In this document: one piece after another, positions 32,926-47,012 of the stretch
How positions within the stretch are numbered: position 1 is the stretch's first letter
Layout of the letters: each line of letters starts with the position of its first letter
Origin: Euglena gracilis
Taxonomy: Eukaryota > Euglenida > Euglenophyceae > Euglenales
DNA: 64,000 nucleotides
Reading direction: 5' to 3'
Assembly: GCA_039621445.1 (NCBI GenBank)
Contig: CP154954.1
Location: forward strand, 11,774,716-11,838,715
Made by a program: the position numbers and the translations under genes
Notes under the pieces: model-generated
Databases searched by the model: none
What the model was told of the DNA's origin: nothing
What the model saw: only the letters and a program-made list of their open reading frames with translations

Positions 32926-35900
32926 TAAGAGGACAAGACACCCGCCTGCGCTAGGGCGGCAGCGGCGAGCGCGTTCGACTGTGTGAGGGGGCTTCTAAGG
33001 CAGCCAGCCCAGCGTTGGAAACAAGACCACCGGCCAACTAACCAACTAACCAATGGTTTGAGGAGCCCCCCCCAAAAAAACGGTGGTGTGACGGTATATC
33101 AGTGCAGCACAAAAGAACGAGGAGATTAAAAGCTAAGCAGGACCCCGCAAAATAGGAATTGGCTCCTACAAATCGGAGGGATAAAAAAAGGCACAAGTTG
33201 CTCCTTCAATTATTCTGCCCCAGTTTTAGAAAAAAATATTCTGACAATGCATTGTTAATGTATAATATTTTTTGCGTTCATTTGGGGGAATCCCGGATGT
33301 GTGTGTATTTTCCTGTTGAGAAATACCACAAGATACATTTCCATGATGGTGGCAAGGGTAAAACATGTCCAAAAGAACTCTGATATCAAACCAGCCAATC
33401 ACCGGCAACGGATTTCTTTTTTTGCTTTTGAGGGGCAATACAGACCAAAAAACACGCAAAAATCGGCAGAAAAAATGCTGGCTAGCACAATATTTAGAAA
33501 AAATTGATTTTTTTTTGCATCCTTGGACAGTATTTTTTTGCAGTTTCTATTTTTTTTCAACTACCCAGTTCGAACCCAGCAGCCTCTTTCGAGCCAGCCG
33601 AAATTTTCCATCCGCACCCGGGCGTCCTCAGGCGACGCCTTGTTTCCAAATTTCTGTTCTTGTGAGCTTCAGCCTCTTTGGCGATGCTTGGGTCTTCCTG
33701 CCTGCGATACTCCAACATGGCAGCTGTCGGAATGTGTCCAACTCCCAGGCAGAGGGGGGGATGGAACCACCCGGAATGCATACCTCATCCCAGGGGTCGA
33801 ATATGTGTCATATTTGTGAAATGATAGGATGAACCCCCCAAATAACACCCCCTGGGGTATTATTTTTTCGCCCGGAGTCCCGGCCCGAGGAGGGGCGGTT
33901 TTATTTGGGGGGGGGGGTATTATTTTCGAAATTTTTCGAAGTCCCATTGGATCCAAAATAGCGCCAAAGCCCCCCCTTTGGGGTCATTTTTTGTACTTTC
34001 TTTTGCAATTTATCATTTTTTAGAGGTCAGATGATCCAGAAAAATCGAATTTTTTTTGTAATGTGTTGTCAGAGATTGTGAATTTTACCTTCTTCTTTTC
34101 ATTTTCTTCCTTCTTCTTTTGGGCATTTTCAAGCCTTTCTGTGATGATTAATTAGAAATCTAGACGGATTTTTTCCCCTCCGCCCAGGTTCTGGGAAAGA
34201 AACGTCTCATCCAGCCTTCTTACTGCAAAATAAATCAAACTCTTCGATGGGGGGGCCCGAGGCTGGAAAAAGGCAGCTGGCTGGTGGACCCTCCCAGCCA
34301 GGGATGAGGTGCCCTCCAGCTTAAGTGATGCCTTGCCTGGAATGCGAGAGACACCTCCTTAAACAAAGAGGGAAGTGGACAGATATGGAGACATGGGTCA
34401 TGAGCGGATGGGGTGTTTACACCTGGCATGGGCACGGCAATAGCAACCAGGGCACGGGTTCTTAGTGGAGACTGTATGACAGCTGCAAGCCTCGCATCGT
34501 TGCTGAGAGGTGGTCATTAGGACGATAATCAGAACATGGGTTACCATTTGTTGTTATCCACAAATATCCGTAATTGCAACAGTGCCTGTGCTGACTGGGG
34601 ACATCCACCCAGAAATTGCTGCAACCAATGAGAACAGAAAGATTGATTGCAATATCGACTCAGAAATGCCCACAATAAAAAAATTGTCACTGAAAAATGA
34701 GTAAGCCGTCCAAAAGCAGCCAGAAACAGCTGGAAAGCAGCGAAGCGGCCTGGAAAAAAAAGGCACAAAAGACCAAATCAAATCAAAAAACATATCCAAA
34801 TATCCACAAAACGGCTGAAAGCGGCCAGAAACAGCCAGAAATGGCCAAAATGTGGGCTGAAAATGGGAAGCAGCTGAAACAGTCAGAAGTCGCCAAAAGT
34901 GACCAAATGCAACCAAAAGCAGTCAGAAATGGCCAAAAGTGTCAAAAGAAGCAGTCAAAAAAGTAGCCAAAGCATCCAGATGAAGCAGCAAAAAGTGGCC
35001 CATAATTGCCGAAAATGGCCTTAACAATCAAAATTTTGGTGTATCCGTAGTTATCCGCAGTTATTCATATTGAGGGTTTTTGGGCTTATCGTAGCTATCC
35101 GTAATCATCCGTAGTTATCTGTTTCGGTATGAGCCCATCCCTGACACACACCACTGCAAAATCTTTTGTAGAAAAAAAACGACAGAGGAGGCAAAAAAAT
35201 TCTTTGGTCAAATATTGGTCTGTGCTTCAAATCATTAATGTCTTGGAAACAACCACTCCAAATTAAATGTGGGAGTTTGACGCCACATATGAATTATGCA
35301 TTACAGAATCAGAAGCCAGGCTCATTGTCTTGTGGGCGGATGATGGTGGGTAGGTTGAAGGTCAGCTATCACGGGGGAGGTGGGTTCGCAAAAGGGCTCC
35401 CAGCAAACTGGTCCGCAGCGTGGCGTGCTCCTGCTCCACTGCACCCATCGGGTTCGTTGCACCGGTCTTCGTTCTTGCAACATGCATCAAATAAACACCA
35501 TGGCAAACCGGAGCTATCTAGACTTCCGCTCTTCCCAACTCTCCTCTGGACTGAAAAGGGTCTTATAATTTCGGGGGGGGGGGGGGCCTTTGCACAGCTT
35601 TCGACGTTCAGCGTTCAAAAATATCAGCACATCGATTCTGCCTGTGCTCCATGGATGTTTTTTTGGTGCGAGGTATGCGTATAAAAACGGTGCTGGTTCG
35701 GGTGGATTATTTGAACATCAAAAACAGCTGCAATCCGGGTATTAGCGCTTCTGGGAGGTCCTTCTTTGGAAACGAGAGGTGAACATTACTGTGGCCCCTC
35801 GTTCTGCAGCGTCTGGGCTGTTTGTGACAAAGGCTGACTGGCCGCAACAGGGGTGGGGGGGGGCGACCTTCCTCCCTCTCTCTCACCCAGAGAACTTCGC

Positions 35901-36088
35901 AATTACTCAGTTGCATCAGAATGGAGAAAACGAGAAACGACCTTCTGAAGCAGCAAAGGCGCGAACAAAAAGTTCGCTGTTGACAGGCAGCAGAGAAATA
36001 TGAAAAATGGACGAAAACGTATCTTGTTAACTCAGAACCGCATAACAGGCAAACGTTACATTGGAAGTTGGGAATTACAAAGTGGCAT

Positions 36089-36263
36089 GACCCAGCTACT
36101 GGATTATTTGGTCAATTTGTGTCAGAGGATGAATGAATTGGAACTTTAAAATGAAATACAATGCACATATCAACCAATATCTGTCTGTCTGTCTGCCCCT
36201 CTGTCTTGTATATAAATCAGGGTTAGGGTTAGGGTTGGAGTAAAAAAAAAAAAAACGTGTTGT
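36089..36263 (+). mobile_element. 174 bp telomere-repeat element, unit 2 copy
   Basis: Counterpart of 18415-18588, with GACCCAGCTACTGG at the left, GGGTTAGGGTTAGGGTT inside, a 14-base A run and CGTGTTGTG at the right. Confidence 0.8.
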
Positions 36264-38628
36264 GTTTCACGGTTGTGTTTTGTCAGTGTTTGTGCCAAAA
36301 ATAGCCAAAACCCCGCCTCCAGCAGGGGACCCCAAGGGCCTTGGGGTCCCCCCACCAACCTACCAGGCCTTCCCATATTACTGGGGGCGCAGAATTTTAG
36401 TTCAAAATTTTCTTTGCGGGCTTGTGGGGGGTCGGCCCCCTATCTGGTCGACCATCCCCACCAGGTCTTCCCATGCTTCCTATGGGTCGACCACCCCACC
36501 CACCACCCATTACCCATTGGGTTTCAGGGATTCCCGAAAGCCCTTGCACACCCACCAACCCTACCCCTCCCTCTCACTCGTTGTGTCTCGCATTATTTGT
36601 CTGCCTGCTTGTCTGTCTCAGCAACACGTGCAACACACCCTCTGTGCCGGAACAGCCAATTCCAATGAACACACCCAGAATCATCCAGGTTTATTTTTTG
36701 ATGGAAGCGCCCTTCCAAATGCTCTTCCAAAAAAAGAATCGCGGTTTTCCCCACATCCCACTGAGGTTGTCCTATTTTATGGTATTAAAGCAATTCAATT
36801 AAAAAAAAGTATAAAAAATAAATCATCAGAATCAGAAATCAGAAAGAGAATGGGGGGAGATAAGAAAGGTGATAGACAATGAGAGTGGCTGGAAAGGAGT
36901 AGAAACACATGTGAACTTGTAGCAGGAGGGGCGACCTAAAAAGAATGCAGCAAACATGGCTGGCACGGTGGCTATATAGTTACCGAGGCTGTGATTTGGA
37001 GAAGGGGAGGAGGGAAACCTGGGAATAGCCGACCCGGGAATAGCCGACCACTGGAATATAAAGGCCAAAGCCATATTGGCCTCAACAGCCCTTTCCAACA
37101 GTGGGTGGTTGGGTGCCAAACTGACTTGAAATGCCAGGAGCACGCATATTTTTATTGACTTTAGCGTAACTCGCACAAAAACTTTTTGGGTTGGTCTGCG
37201 CAAACACACACACACCCGGAGTTTGATTTCTTCGCCAGAGCTTCCAGAACCTTGAGAACTTGGATCGAGGGGCAGCACGAGTGTGACAGATCCGAGCAAA
37301 TTCTCTTTTTGAGGGCTTTCACTTCCTGCTTTGGCCAAATTTCTTGCTTTTTCCAGCTTTTTGTTTTATTTCTGCATGGCACAAAATCCCCAGCGTGCAC
37401 GACTGGCCCGGAACTCACACACGCGCGCGCGCACACACACCCTAGAACTATTATCTCTCTCTCGCTTCTCCATAGAAATTTTGAGGAACGTTTTATATTA
37501 ACCTGCCTCAGGGTTTATCACAAAAATAAGGATCCCGAGGAGGCTACCTCTGCACCTGGAGGAGTAGGTAACCAGGCTCAGAAAGGCTCCACGGAGGGAA
37601 GGCTCCGGGGGGGGGGGGGGCTCCCAGAGCAGCAAAAAAATCAGTTTTGCCACGGCATGGTTGGACGTCGGGAAACACTCAGAGGTCGACGTTAACGTTA
37701 AGAATTACATTTGTTAACTTAAAGAGAGTTAAATTTAGTACAAACTTGGAAGGAGAAGGTGACTGTAGCTCAGTAGCTCAGTGGAAAGAGGGTCTGTCCG
37801 ATACAACCAGGGTTCTCAGGGGCCGGATCCAGGCCAGGGCCCATGTCCAGGTCCATGTGCAGACTGTACCCTCTGGTATGTGGTAAACTGAGAGCACGTC
37901 GCGGCTCACGCCCACCGGCGCCACTAGGTCCATGATTCATCCTCAAAGCCCCCGCCACTTGTCCCGTGGATTTTTTTTAGTCAAAATACATGTTTGCAGG
38001 TTTCTTGCAGCCACCAGGCTGTCAACAAGCCCCGGTGTAGCAACAGCCACCGCCTCCCCCCCCCCCCCAGGCACAGCCAAAATTTCACACTTTAGGACCA
38101 TTTTCATGGAAAAACATCGAAAAATGAAACAATTTTGGGTGAGTGAGGGGAGAGGGGGGCTGTGCCTCCTCCCCCCTTCCCCCCTCTTCCACACTGAACC
38201 ACCAGGGTGCAGCCAAAAATTCACCCATTTTTGCCCATCTTCCTTGCACAATCCCCAATTACATACTTTAAACAATTTGACCTGCTGAAAACAAGAAAAA
38301 AGGCAGCTGTTCGGTTTCATGAGGCAAACAAAACAAGCAGGATATTTTCCACAACTTCAGCTGAAGGGATGGATTGCGCAAGTGCGTTAAACTGACCATG
38401 TGCACACTTGTGCAGACCAACCATTTGAGTATTTGTACAAAATGGTCGATGTGCGCATTTGCGCACACCGACTACCTGCGTTTATTTATGCCAAATGGTG
38501 TGTAATTTTGCACAAATCGACCACTTGTGGATTTTTTACTTGAAAAAAATAAGCAAATGGTCGATATGCCCAATTTTGCACACGAACCTTCAGTTCACAA
38601 GTAAGACCTGAAAATCTGACATACGCAC

Positions 38629-39049
38629 AACCCCCCCCCCCCAAATATAAACCCCCCCTTTTTTATATTTGGATGGAAATTTCAAAACCCTCAGGGGGGT
38701 TTAATATTTGGGGGGGGGGGGTTATATTCGATCGGAAAAATCAACTTCCTGGCAGGATCCAGTAGTCACTTTTTCGGTCCAAAATAACAAATACACCCAC
38801 CCTTGGGGGTCCAAATATCTCACCTTTCAGGCGAAGAAGAAATTTTCACACGTTTTCGGTAAAAATTGCTCCCAAATCTGCCAAAAATCACAATATCAGG
38901 AGAGTTTTTGTCGAACTATTTTCCTTCCAGCGCTTCGCGCTGGAGGGTAGTTTTATATTCGGGCGGGATTTCAAGACCTTCAGGGGGGGGGGTTATATTT
39001 GGGGGGATTTGTATTTGGGGGGGGGGGTGTTATATTTGGGGGGGGGGGG
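38629..39049. mobile_element. C/G-run-terminated element (family E), unit 2 copy
   Basis: The left end is a long C run then AAATATAAACCCCCC. The right end is GGGTGTTATATTTGGGG plus more G, followed by TA. Same body as the unit 1 copy. Confidence 0.45.
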
Positions 39050-40929
39050 TATTTCATTCCATTAAAAGAGGCGAAATTCTGGAGATGTGTCTTTCATGCC
39101 ACAATCATTTCTACTCAGCTGCACATCACATCGTCCAACTCATGCGAAACCATCGGCGTGAAATCTGTGTGGAGCGCCTGGCAAATACCGCATAGGCATA
39201 CCAGCCAGTGTGGTCAACCTACCTGTTTCACAGAACAGGACATGAATCTGCCGCACCGCCCATATTGCGCAGGATAATTAGAAACCTCCGTAATTGATAA
39301 CAGAGGTACTGCAAAAAAATTGGCACCACCACTGGCGAATTGCCCACACACTGCCCCACGCCACCCCACACCCCCCCACACCCCTCCACACCCCTCCCTC
39401 ACCCCTCCCTCACCTCCCCACTCACCCCCACTGGCGAGCGGGTGCAATTTTCAATGTGTGACGAAGGACGGCTGCATGCAAATGTACCACTGTTTTTATA
39501 TCATTTTCACGGTTTATGTAAACAGACATGAAAACGATTGGCGGTAGGAGATGAAACATACAAGACAAAATTTCTGTCACAAGACATAACCTACCGAACA
39601 GGATGCACTACCTGAGACCGGAATTCCTTCGATATGCAATAGTTTGTAATAATTCACAATGGTTGGTGTGCAAAAAAAAAAGAAGCCAGTCAGTCACCCC
39701 CCCCCTGCCAGGGGTGTCAGTCACTGGATACAAGTACTATAATCCAAGGGAAACTGGCCAAATTTTTTTCCGGGTCATTTTAAAGGAAAGGGTTTTTTTT
39801 GCTGACCCCCCCCCTCAAGGATTTGGGCCAAAAACCAATTACTCATCCCTGGTGGACAGAGGGCTTGCCCGCCGTTTTTTTCCCTGTCTCTTTTGGTGGT
39901 TATGCACTGTGCACAATGAGGTGGAAACGTTGTCCCAAAGCTGTTGCATTGATGGGAAATTATCCATTGTCCAATCTGTTTTGAGTATCCCTCATTAAAT
40001 TATCCATTGCTCAGGAAATGTGGTTGGTGACAAAAATTTCTGATAACACAACGGTCTTCACTCCGCGGTCCATTCCCAGGCCGAGACGAAGATGCTGGGA
40101 TGTGGCGTCAGCATATGGCACGGGGTCCGTTGGTGCAGTCCCTGGGATCAATTTTTTTTTCAAATTGGTTTCCTAGCAAACCTAAAAATAATACATTGAA
40201 TACATTGAATACAAATTCGTTTTTTGAGAAAAAAATAAGCAAAACTGCAAAGAGCAGACGCTAAACAGCTTACAAAGGGATGGTGTGCATAACGACATAC
40301 CATTAACTGCATACACTTAAAGAACAAATGCCCTAACAACCATGCAACTGGCCATAAGAAATGAAAAACAGCTGGCCAAACCTCTCTTGGTTGTGGAGGT
40401 CGTGGGTGGGTGGGCCACAATAAAACAGCTTTGTCAAAAATATTTCTCATTATTTTGTCAAATGCACTAAGCCATTACTGAACCTGGCACTGATTCTCCG
40501 GCTGTTGCAGACCCAGGGGTTGCAAGCCAAAATAAGAAACTGCTGGTTGGAGGGGATGCCGGAAGACGCCAAATTTTAAATCCTTTGGAAAACAATGAGT
40601 GCAAGTGCAAGTGCAACTCCAAGGCTCCTCTGAAAAGGAATTGAAGAATTAATTGTTTTGGCATTAAATCAGGGACAGTCGAAAGAATACGGGTCATGAA
40701 CGAAGGAAAGGGTCGCGATTGGCAGAGGCATGGAATGGGCGCCGAGGGCATGGGGAGGAAGCGGAGACTGGCTATCAGCAGCAAGTTGCTTCACTTTTCA
40801 TCCTGCTGGGTGGAACGGCACCGAAATTGAAAACAACTAATGACCAACTATAACCGCTCAAACAAAACAAATGAATGACAGCGCCACCGGTAGTGAGGCA
40901 AGGGTTTTTGAACTCTTTGAATTGAAAAA

Positions 40930-41098
40930 GGGGTCAAAAGTGGCCCCCAAAATGGCACTTTCTTGTGGTTTTTGGTTTTTTAGCTCCAAATTTGGCTGGA
41001 AAATGCCAACCCAGTTGGGTTTTGGCTTTTCCAGCCAAATTTGGAGCTAAAGAACCAAAAACCACAAGGAAGTGCCATTTTGGGGCCACTGTTGACCT
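40930..41098. repeat. Long hairpin, unit 2 copy
   Basis: Counterpart of 23961-24129. The stem is retained with a few substitutions, such as CACAAGG for CACAAGA in the right arm. Confidence 0.85.
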
Positions 41099-43919
41099 CT
41101 GATCAGTTGGGTTTTGGCTGTTGGACCTCCACTGAACTTCCCCACCCCAAGGGGGTCAAGTCAGCACCTTTTCCCAGTTGGACTGCGGACCCCCCCCCTC
41201 TGGGGGAAGGTCCTTAAATCCTGAGGTTGTGACAAACAACACCAGACGAAATATCTGCCCCAAAAGCTAAATTTGCCTCGCCAACATGGCAGCGAAATGG
41301 ACAGCGACAGGAGGCTCAAATCCTTCCCAACGATAACCACAGCCACCCCCCCCCTTCATGCGACCAATGGTTTGCACCAACGACCAGGGACATTGTACTC
41401 AGGACACGATTGCCACAGCAGCAAACCTGGTTGTCTTGTGATTCAAGGGGGCAGCCCTCGTCAGAGGGTTCTGCTGTGAAATGGGGGGGCTCCTCAAGAA
41501 GGGGGGCTATCTGTCGCGTGGCATTCAATTCGGCAATTGAACCCGTTTGGCACACACAATTGCACTGTCGTAACAAAGCCTGATTGAGAGCCTGAAAAAA
41601 AAAACAAAGCTGGAAAAAAACTTTGCAGTGTGCAAGAAAAAAGTGCAAGGTTTATCTGTACTGAAAACGGTCCTTGACTTGCTTCTCCGACAGTTGGTAT
41701 GTGTCATCACAAGCAATATTGTAAATAGTCAATTGCCAAATCACGTTTGTTATTTGAGAAAAAAATAATTTAACTGAAAATAATTTTAAAACCTCCACCC
41801 AGCGCTTTACAGGGCGGTCCTTAAGCAAAAAAAAAATCCTGTCCCCATACACTTCAACCAAAAAATAAGGATAAGGGGATTTTGGCTGGGGAAAATTTTT
41901 GAAAATTTTTTTTGAAAAATGAACCCAAAATACATGGTTTTTTGATGGAAATCACATTTTTTCCCAAAAAATCACCAAAATTTTAGGGCTGAAAATGTTA
42001 GTTTTTAGGAAGGCGGTCAAAAAAAAATGCAGGTCAAAAAAAATGGGACCAAATTTTGGAACATTCAAATTTTACTGACATTTTTTCCCTTTGAAATTTT
42101 TTTGGATTTTCAGTGGCATTTTTTTTTTGCTTACAAAAACTCTCAAATCAAAATTTTGAGAAATGTTGAAATTTTAGAAGGTTTGAAAAAAATGGGGTTT
42201 GTTTGGGGGGTTTTGGGCAGTATTTTCACCAATTTCGGGAAAACGGGGATTTGGGCTGAAGAATTTCTGAATTTTTTTGAAAAATGAACCCAAAATATCA
42301 GGGGGGGGGGGAATTGGGGCTGGATAAAATTAGAACCGACAAAATTGGAAGCCAAAAAATTAGGTGTCAAACCTGAAAACGGCCCGGAAAAAATTGGCAG
42401 AATTTTTTATGTGAAAACGTCCAGTTATGGCAAGATTTCTTCCATGGCAACCAAAAAATTGGGGGAAAATGGTAAAAAATTGGCAGGATTTTCAAAAAAG
42501 GGCCGGAAAAAATTGGCAGGATTTCTGTACGCCAATTTTTTCTCACTCAATTTTTTCGGCCTCCAGTTCCCCCCACGGTACATGATTTTTTGATGGAAAA
42601 CCTCATTTCTTCACAAAAAAAACATCTCAAAGGTTTCAGGGTTAAATTTAGTAGTTTTTAGGAGGGGGTGGAAAATAACGAAGGTCAAAAAAAAGTGGAC
42701 CAAATTTTGGCACAGTCGAAATTTTACTGACATTTTTTCTCTTGGAAATTTTTTGGGTTTTCAATGGCTTTTTTGCTTCAAAAAAAATCTCAAAACTAAA
42801 TTTTTGAGAAAATGTTGAATTTTTGGAAGGTGTGAAAAAATGGGGTTTTGAGGGGTTTTTGGGGGGACCTCCCATATGGGTCCCAAAATGGGTCAAAAAA
42901 AACACCGCGTGCCGAGGTGCCGGAAAATTTTTCGGGTCCAATTTTTCGGGTTTCTGTGTATTGGGGGGGGGGGTCCTTAAGGGGCGGTCCTTAGCTAAAA
43001 ATAAAAAAAATCCCGTCCTTTATGGACCGCCCTGGCGCTTTACGGTATACTCTCGGAAGCGCAAGCAAAAAAACGGTTACTTTCCAATTCCTTTCTATTT
43101 CTCAAATTCAGCACCCCTTCCACCTCTCCAGCTGGACAACGATTCCAATATTGGCAGTTGTGTGGTTTTCATAATAAGACGGAGCCGGTGGCAATCGATG
43201 GAGCCGCATGACCACCGCGGAGGCACGGGTGGCGTGGGCACCGCCGGGGTGAGCGGAGGGCTCCTGCCGAATGGACCGTGGGTCCCAACACTGCTGTCCG
43301 AGCTGGTGGGGCTGGAGGGAGTGGGATGTGCCAGGCGAGGCCAGGGTCGTACTGGAATGGCAGCCTGCCTCTGGCATTCTGACATGCACACGGAACAATT
43401 TTTATCACTGTTCCGCGTTCTTATTGTTCCGATAGCAAGCGCTCAACCTATCTCAGATCTTGCGAATTTAGGCCGGAAGAATGCCAATGGGGGGAACCCT
43501 AAACCTAACCAATCCCCTGCCCTAACTAAACAAAACTGCCCTAACTCCTAACTAATCCTGACCAATCCCCTACCCCATGTGGGAATAAACATTTGGTGCA
43601 GTTCATACGCAGCTTTCATAACTGTCCAGAATCATACACAGAAAACTCAAACTTGAGAATTGCAACGCTAACTTTATCCTTCAATGAATCTAAGACTTAG
43701 TTGGGGGCACAAAATTCACCCCACCTTGTAGTTATGAATTAACTCTACCAATCATCAACGTCATGCAGTGGAACAACAAATTTGAGGAAATATCAAGGAA
43801 AAAAGTATTGAAATAACAAGGAGAAAAAGCCTGAAATTAAACGAAAATGTGCATATCAATATTTTTTGAAAACAATTATCAAACGATGAACCTCCTAAAT
43901 TATATTGCCCCCCGAACAC

Positions 43920-44246
43920 ACCATTGCTTAGCGACCCCCGCTGGGGGGAGGGGGGGGGGTGTCACTTTCCTCTCTGAGAAAACCAGTCGCTTTTTCTCAA
44001 AAACCAGTCAGTAACTTTACCCCCCTGGGGGAGATCGGCCACCCTTGAACGCACTCATGTTGGCAAGGCAATATTGCCAAAAAATCTCAAAATTGCAAAA
44101 AAAAAAGTCCGGTGCCTTTGGAGCCGGCCAGCCACTTTTTCATTTTCGGCCTACCCCCCACCCTGGGGGGCTCTTGGCCAGAAAACCATTCAGTCACTCT
44201 GAAACAACCAGTCAGTCACCCGGGGGGGGGGGGGTTAAGCAATGGT
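43920..44246. mobile_element. Inverted-repeat element with G/C-run ends (family F)
   Basis: ACCATTGCTTA at the left (43920-43930) is exactly inverted as TAAGCAATGGT at the right (44236-44246). Just inside are GCGACCCCC and a long G run. The body repeats ACCAGTCAGTCAC, which also occurs beside C-runs at 22702-22745 and 39685-39725. 327 bp, non-coding. A target duplication is not clear. Confidence 0.5.
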
Positions 44247-44797
44247 ATGCCCGTGAATTAGGATGCCCAACTTATTTATGAATGTCCATGCACACACACA
44301 AATTATTATTCACACACACCCTATCCATTAGAGAAGAACCCTGCAGCGGGAAATGTCAGCCAGGGAATGAAGGCCGGGACGAACGGACATGAACGGAGAC
44401 GTCGGTGGGGATGTCCTTTCGTCCTTGAAGAGCCATTGCCAGTTTGAAACAGTACAGTGGCGGTGTTTTGACTTGGGGATGACTCATGGAATGGTTTGTA
44501 CTTTGGAATGCATTTTTGCTGGCGAAATGCGGCAAGAAAAGGCAGAAAAAAGCACCAACGCCACACATTATCATTGACCACCCAAAACAAGTGGGAAGAA
44601 TTATTTCGTTCACACAAGGGCAGTGGATCAAAAAAATAGCAGAGTTAATCACACACACTGGCTCAATCAAACTGTGTCAAACAAAGGAGGAGGGAGTTGG
44701 TATCTTTGAAACGAGGAGCCCTGTATGGCATAAAGGATACAAAACATCAGGGGAAAGTTAGATTCCTGATGGATTGGACCTGGAATTATCAGAGCCT

Positions 44798-44800
<3 letters not shown>
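44247..44800. other. No recognised gene
   Basis: Overlapping open frames on both strands give unfamiliar proteins. No motif, RNA gene or clear repeat was found. Confidence 0.5.

Positions 44801-44845
<45 letters not shown>
44801..44845. repeat. (GA)n microsatellite
   Basis: Uninterrupted AG dinucleotide over 45 bases. Confidence 0.98.
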
Positions 44846-44849
<4 letters not shown>

Positions 44850-45486
44850 CGCAGTTTCCCTGCGTCCCATGGAGCTTTCCATGGCGTTTTCCCCAGAATT
44901 GCATGGCGCGGTTGTTTCGCACCCCCATGCCTCGCCCCCAGCGCCCCATTTTGTGGGCTAAACCCGCGGCAGTTCTGCTGAGCAACCGGCGGCTCAGGCC
45001 ACCCCCTCCCCCGGGGTTGGTGCTGCGACCCCAGGACTGGCGGCTTGAATTGGGTACTCGCGCCCCAAGCCTTCGGGTGCCGTCCGTATTTTTCGGCAAT
45101 TTTTTGCCTTTCTCCACACCGAAAGGGCCTTGACTAAAAAAGGGTGCTGTCCCGGAGGGTGCCCCGTAGGTAGTGGACCATTTTTCCGTCCCGCGCTGTC
45201 TTGTTTTTTTTTGGGCCGTTTTTTTTCCAGCCCCCCCCCCACCCCCGGGAGGGTGACGCAGAGCTCGTTTTTAACGGTCTGCACCACACAGACAAGAGCG
45301 GTCGGGGACGAAGGTTGGCAGGGTCGTCACCCCGACGATGCCCCACCTGCCAGCCTGGGGCGAAACCGCAACACAGACTGACAACACACGCGCCCACACC
45401 GACTGACAACACACTTCCCCCACAAGCACACACTCTCGGGTCGGCAAGGAGTTCCCCCCCAAGAGTTCCCCCAGCAACACCGATTC

Positions 45487-45635
<149 letters not shown>

Positions 45636-45637
<2 letters not shown>

Positions 45638-46799
45638 CGTTCCTCGGGTGACGGCAGCACCCGAGGGCCATGCAACACGCGGAGCCGCTCTCCAGGTGGG
45701 TGCCCACGGGGCTTTATCTCGCCTGCCTGGATGGAGCCGTGGGTGGCCCTGAGGGTCCGCATACCCTTGGGGTCCATGACTCGCCCACCCGCGGAACATG
45801 AGTGCCCCGTCACCAGGCGGTCTGCCCCCACCAGCCGGGCGTCGGGGGCATCGACAAGGAAGGCCCGGCTGGATCCGAAACCGCCTGGCTCTTTTACCGC
45901 TGTGTGCGGAAAGAGAGAGACACGCGGGAAACCGCGGCCACCCCACAACGGGTGGAACAAAAGTCCCGGCCTTCCTTCCGGGCAACTAGCGCTTGCGAGC
46001 CCTTCGAGGCCAGGCGCATGGGACTGAAGCGCTTCCCCACACAGCCCAAGACGGCTAGGGGCTCGGAGTCCGGGGTGAGCCGACGCCGCCACCGCCCACG
46101 GCGAAAAGAATATGGGCTCCCGCCAGCTGACGCGGTTTACAAACATCAGCTAGGCCACCCCACGCAGCAACCGAGGTGGTGCTTCTCGGCCTGCAAGGAC
46201 TCGAGCGCAAAGTCCCGCCCGCACAGCCTCCAGTGCAAGTCGGCACAGAGGAAAGAGCCACGTGTGGGTGAAGCCCGTTACCCTCCTGGTGAGTCGCGGG
46301 TCGGGCTCCCCATACCTTGCTTGGGGTCGAAGCAAGTGGCTCTATGCGGGCTGTAGCTCCGGGAAGGCTGGCCCATCTCTGGGTGAAGGAGGCGGGCTGA
46401 CGGGGTGCCAGGACCCCAATCGGCGCCGGCCGTGGACCAGAGTATCCCAGAGTGGTGACCACCTTCACGCCAAGGAGTGGGGCGAGTGGCCCCCGGGGTC
46501 CCCGCTCCTGGCAACCGGAGTTCCTGGGCCGTTCCTCGGGTGACGGCAGCACCCGAGGGCCATGCAACACGCGGAGCCGCTCTCCAGGTGGGTGCCCACG
46601 GGGCTTTATCTCGCCTGCCTGGATGGAGCCGTGGGTGGCCCTGAGGGTCCGCATACCCTTGGGGTCCATGACTCGCCCACCCGCGGAACATGAGTGCCCC
46701 GTCACCAGGCGGTCTGCCCCCACCAGCCGGGCGTCGGGGGCATCGACAAGGAAGGCCCGGCTGGATCCGAAACCGCCTGGCTCTTTTACCGCTGTGTGC

Positions 46800-46812
<13 letters not shown>
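45636..46812. repeat. GC-rich A-B-A' direct-repeat segment
   Basis: Block A (45636-45920) begins GCCGTTCCTCGGGTGACGG and is repeated essentially unchanged as A' (46528-46812), 892 bases further on, with about 600 bp of unique GC-rich block B between. In block A a short GAGAGAGA leads into block B; in A' the same point leads into the long GA microsatellite and repeat X. GC-rich sequence leaves long open frames on both strands, so none is called as a gene. The segment differs sharply in base composition from its AT-rich surroundings. Confidence 0.85.
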
Positions 46813-46860
<48 letters not shown>

Positions 46861-47012
46861 TTAAGTTGTTGAACATACACCCATAATGAAAATAAAGTGG
46901 AATACAGAATAATGAAAAAAATAATTGTAAAATTGATACAAAACTCAACAAGCGTGTTTTGGCTTGGAGGCTTGGAGTTCGAATGGCAGTAAATGCACCT
47001 TAGCTATCTGCA
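46805..47012. repeat. (GA)n plus dispersed repeat X, long copy
   Basis: GA over about 50 bases is followed by the same tail as at 45586 and then by TTGGAGTTCGAATGGCAG and TGCACCTTAGCTATCTGC, closely matching 49456-49612. Confidence 0.9.

Larger units (their letters stand above)
26813..43599 (+). repeat. Large tandem duplication, unit 2
   Basis: Second head-to-tail copy of the segment described for unit 1. It lacks the LINE, the 174 bp insertion and the 229 bp TA-flanked element. It has about 930 bp (28088-29016) and 844 bp (29384-30227) that unit 1 lacks. It also lacks about 680 bp that unit 1 has at 22010-22690. The right edge is at CATTTGGTGC followed by unrelated AGTTCATACGC. Confidence 0.9.
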
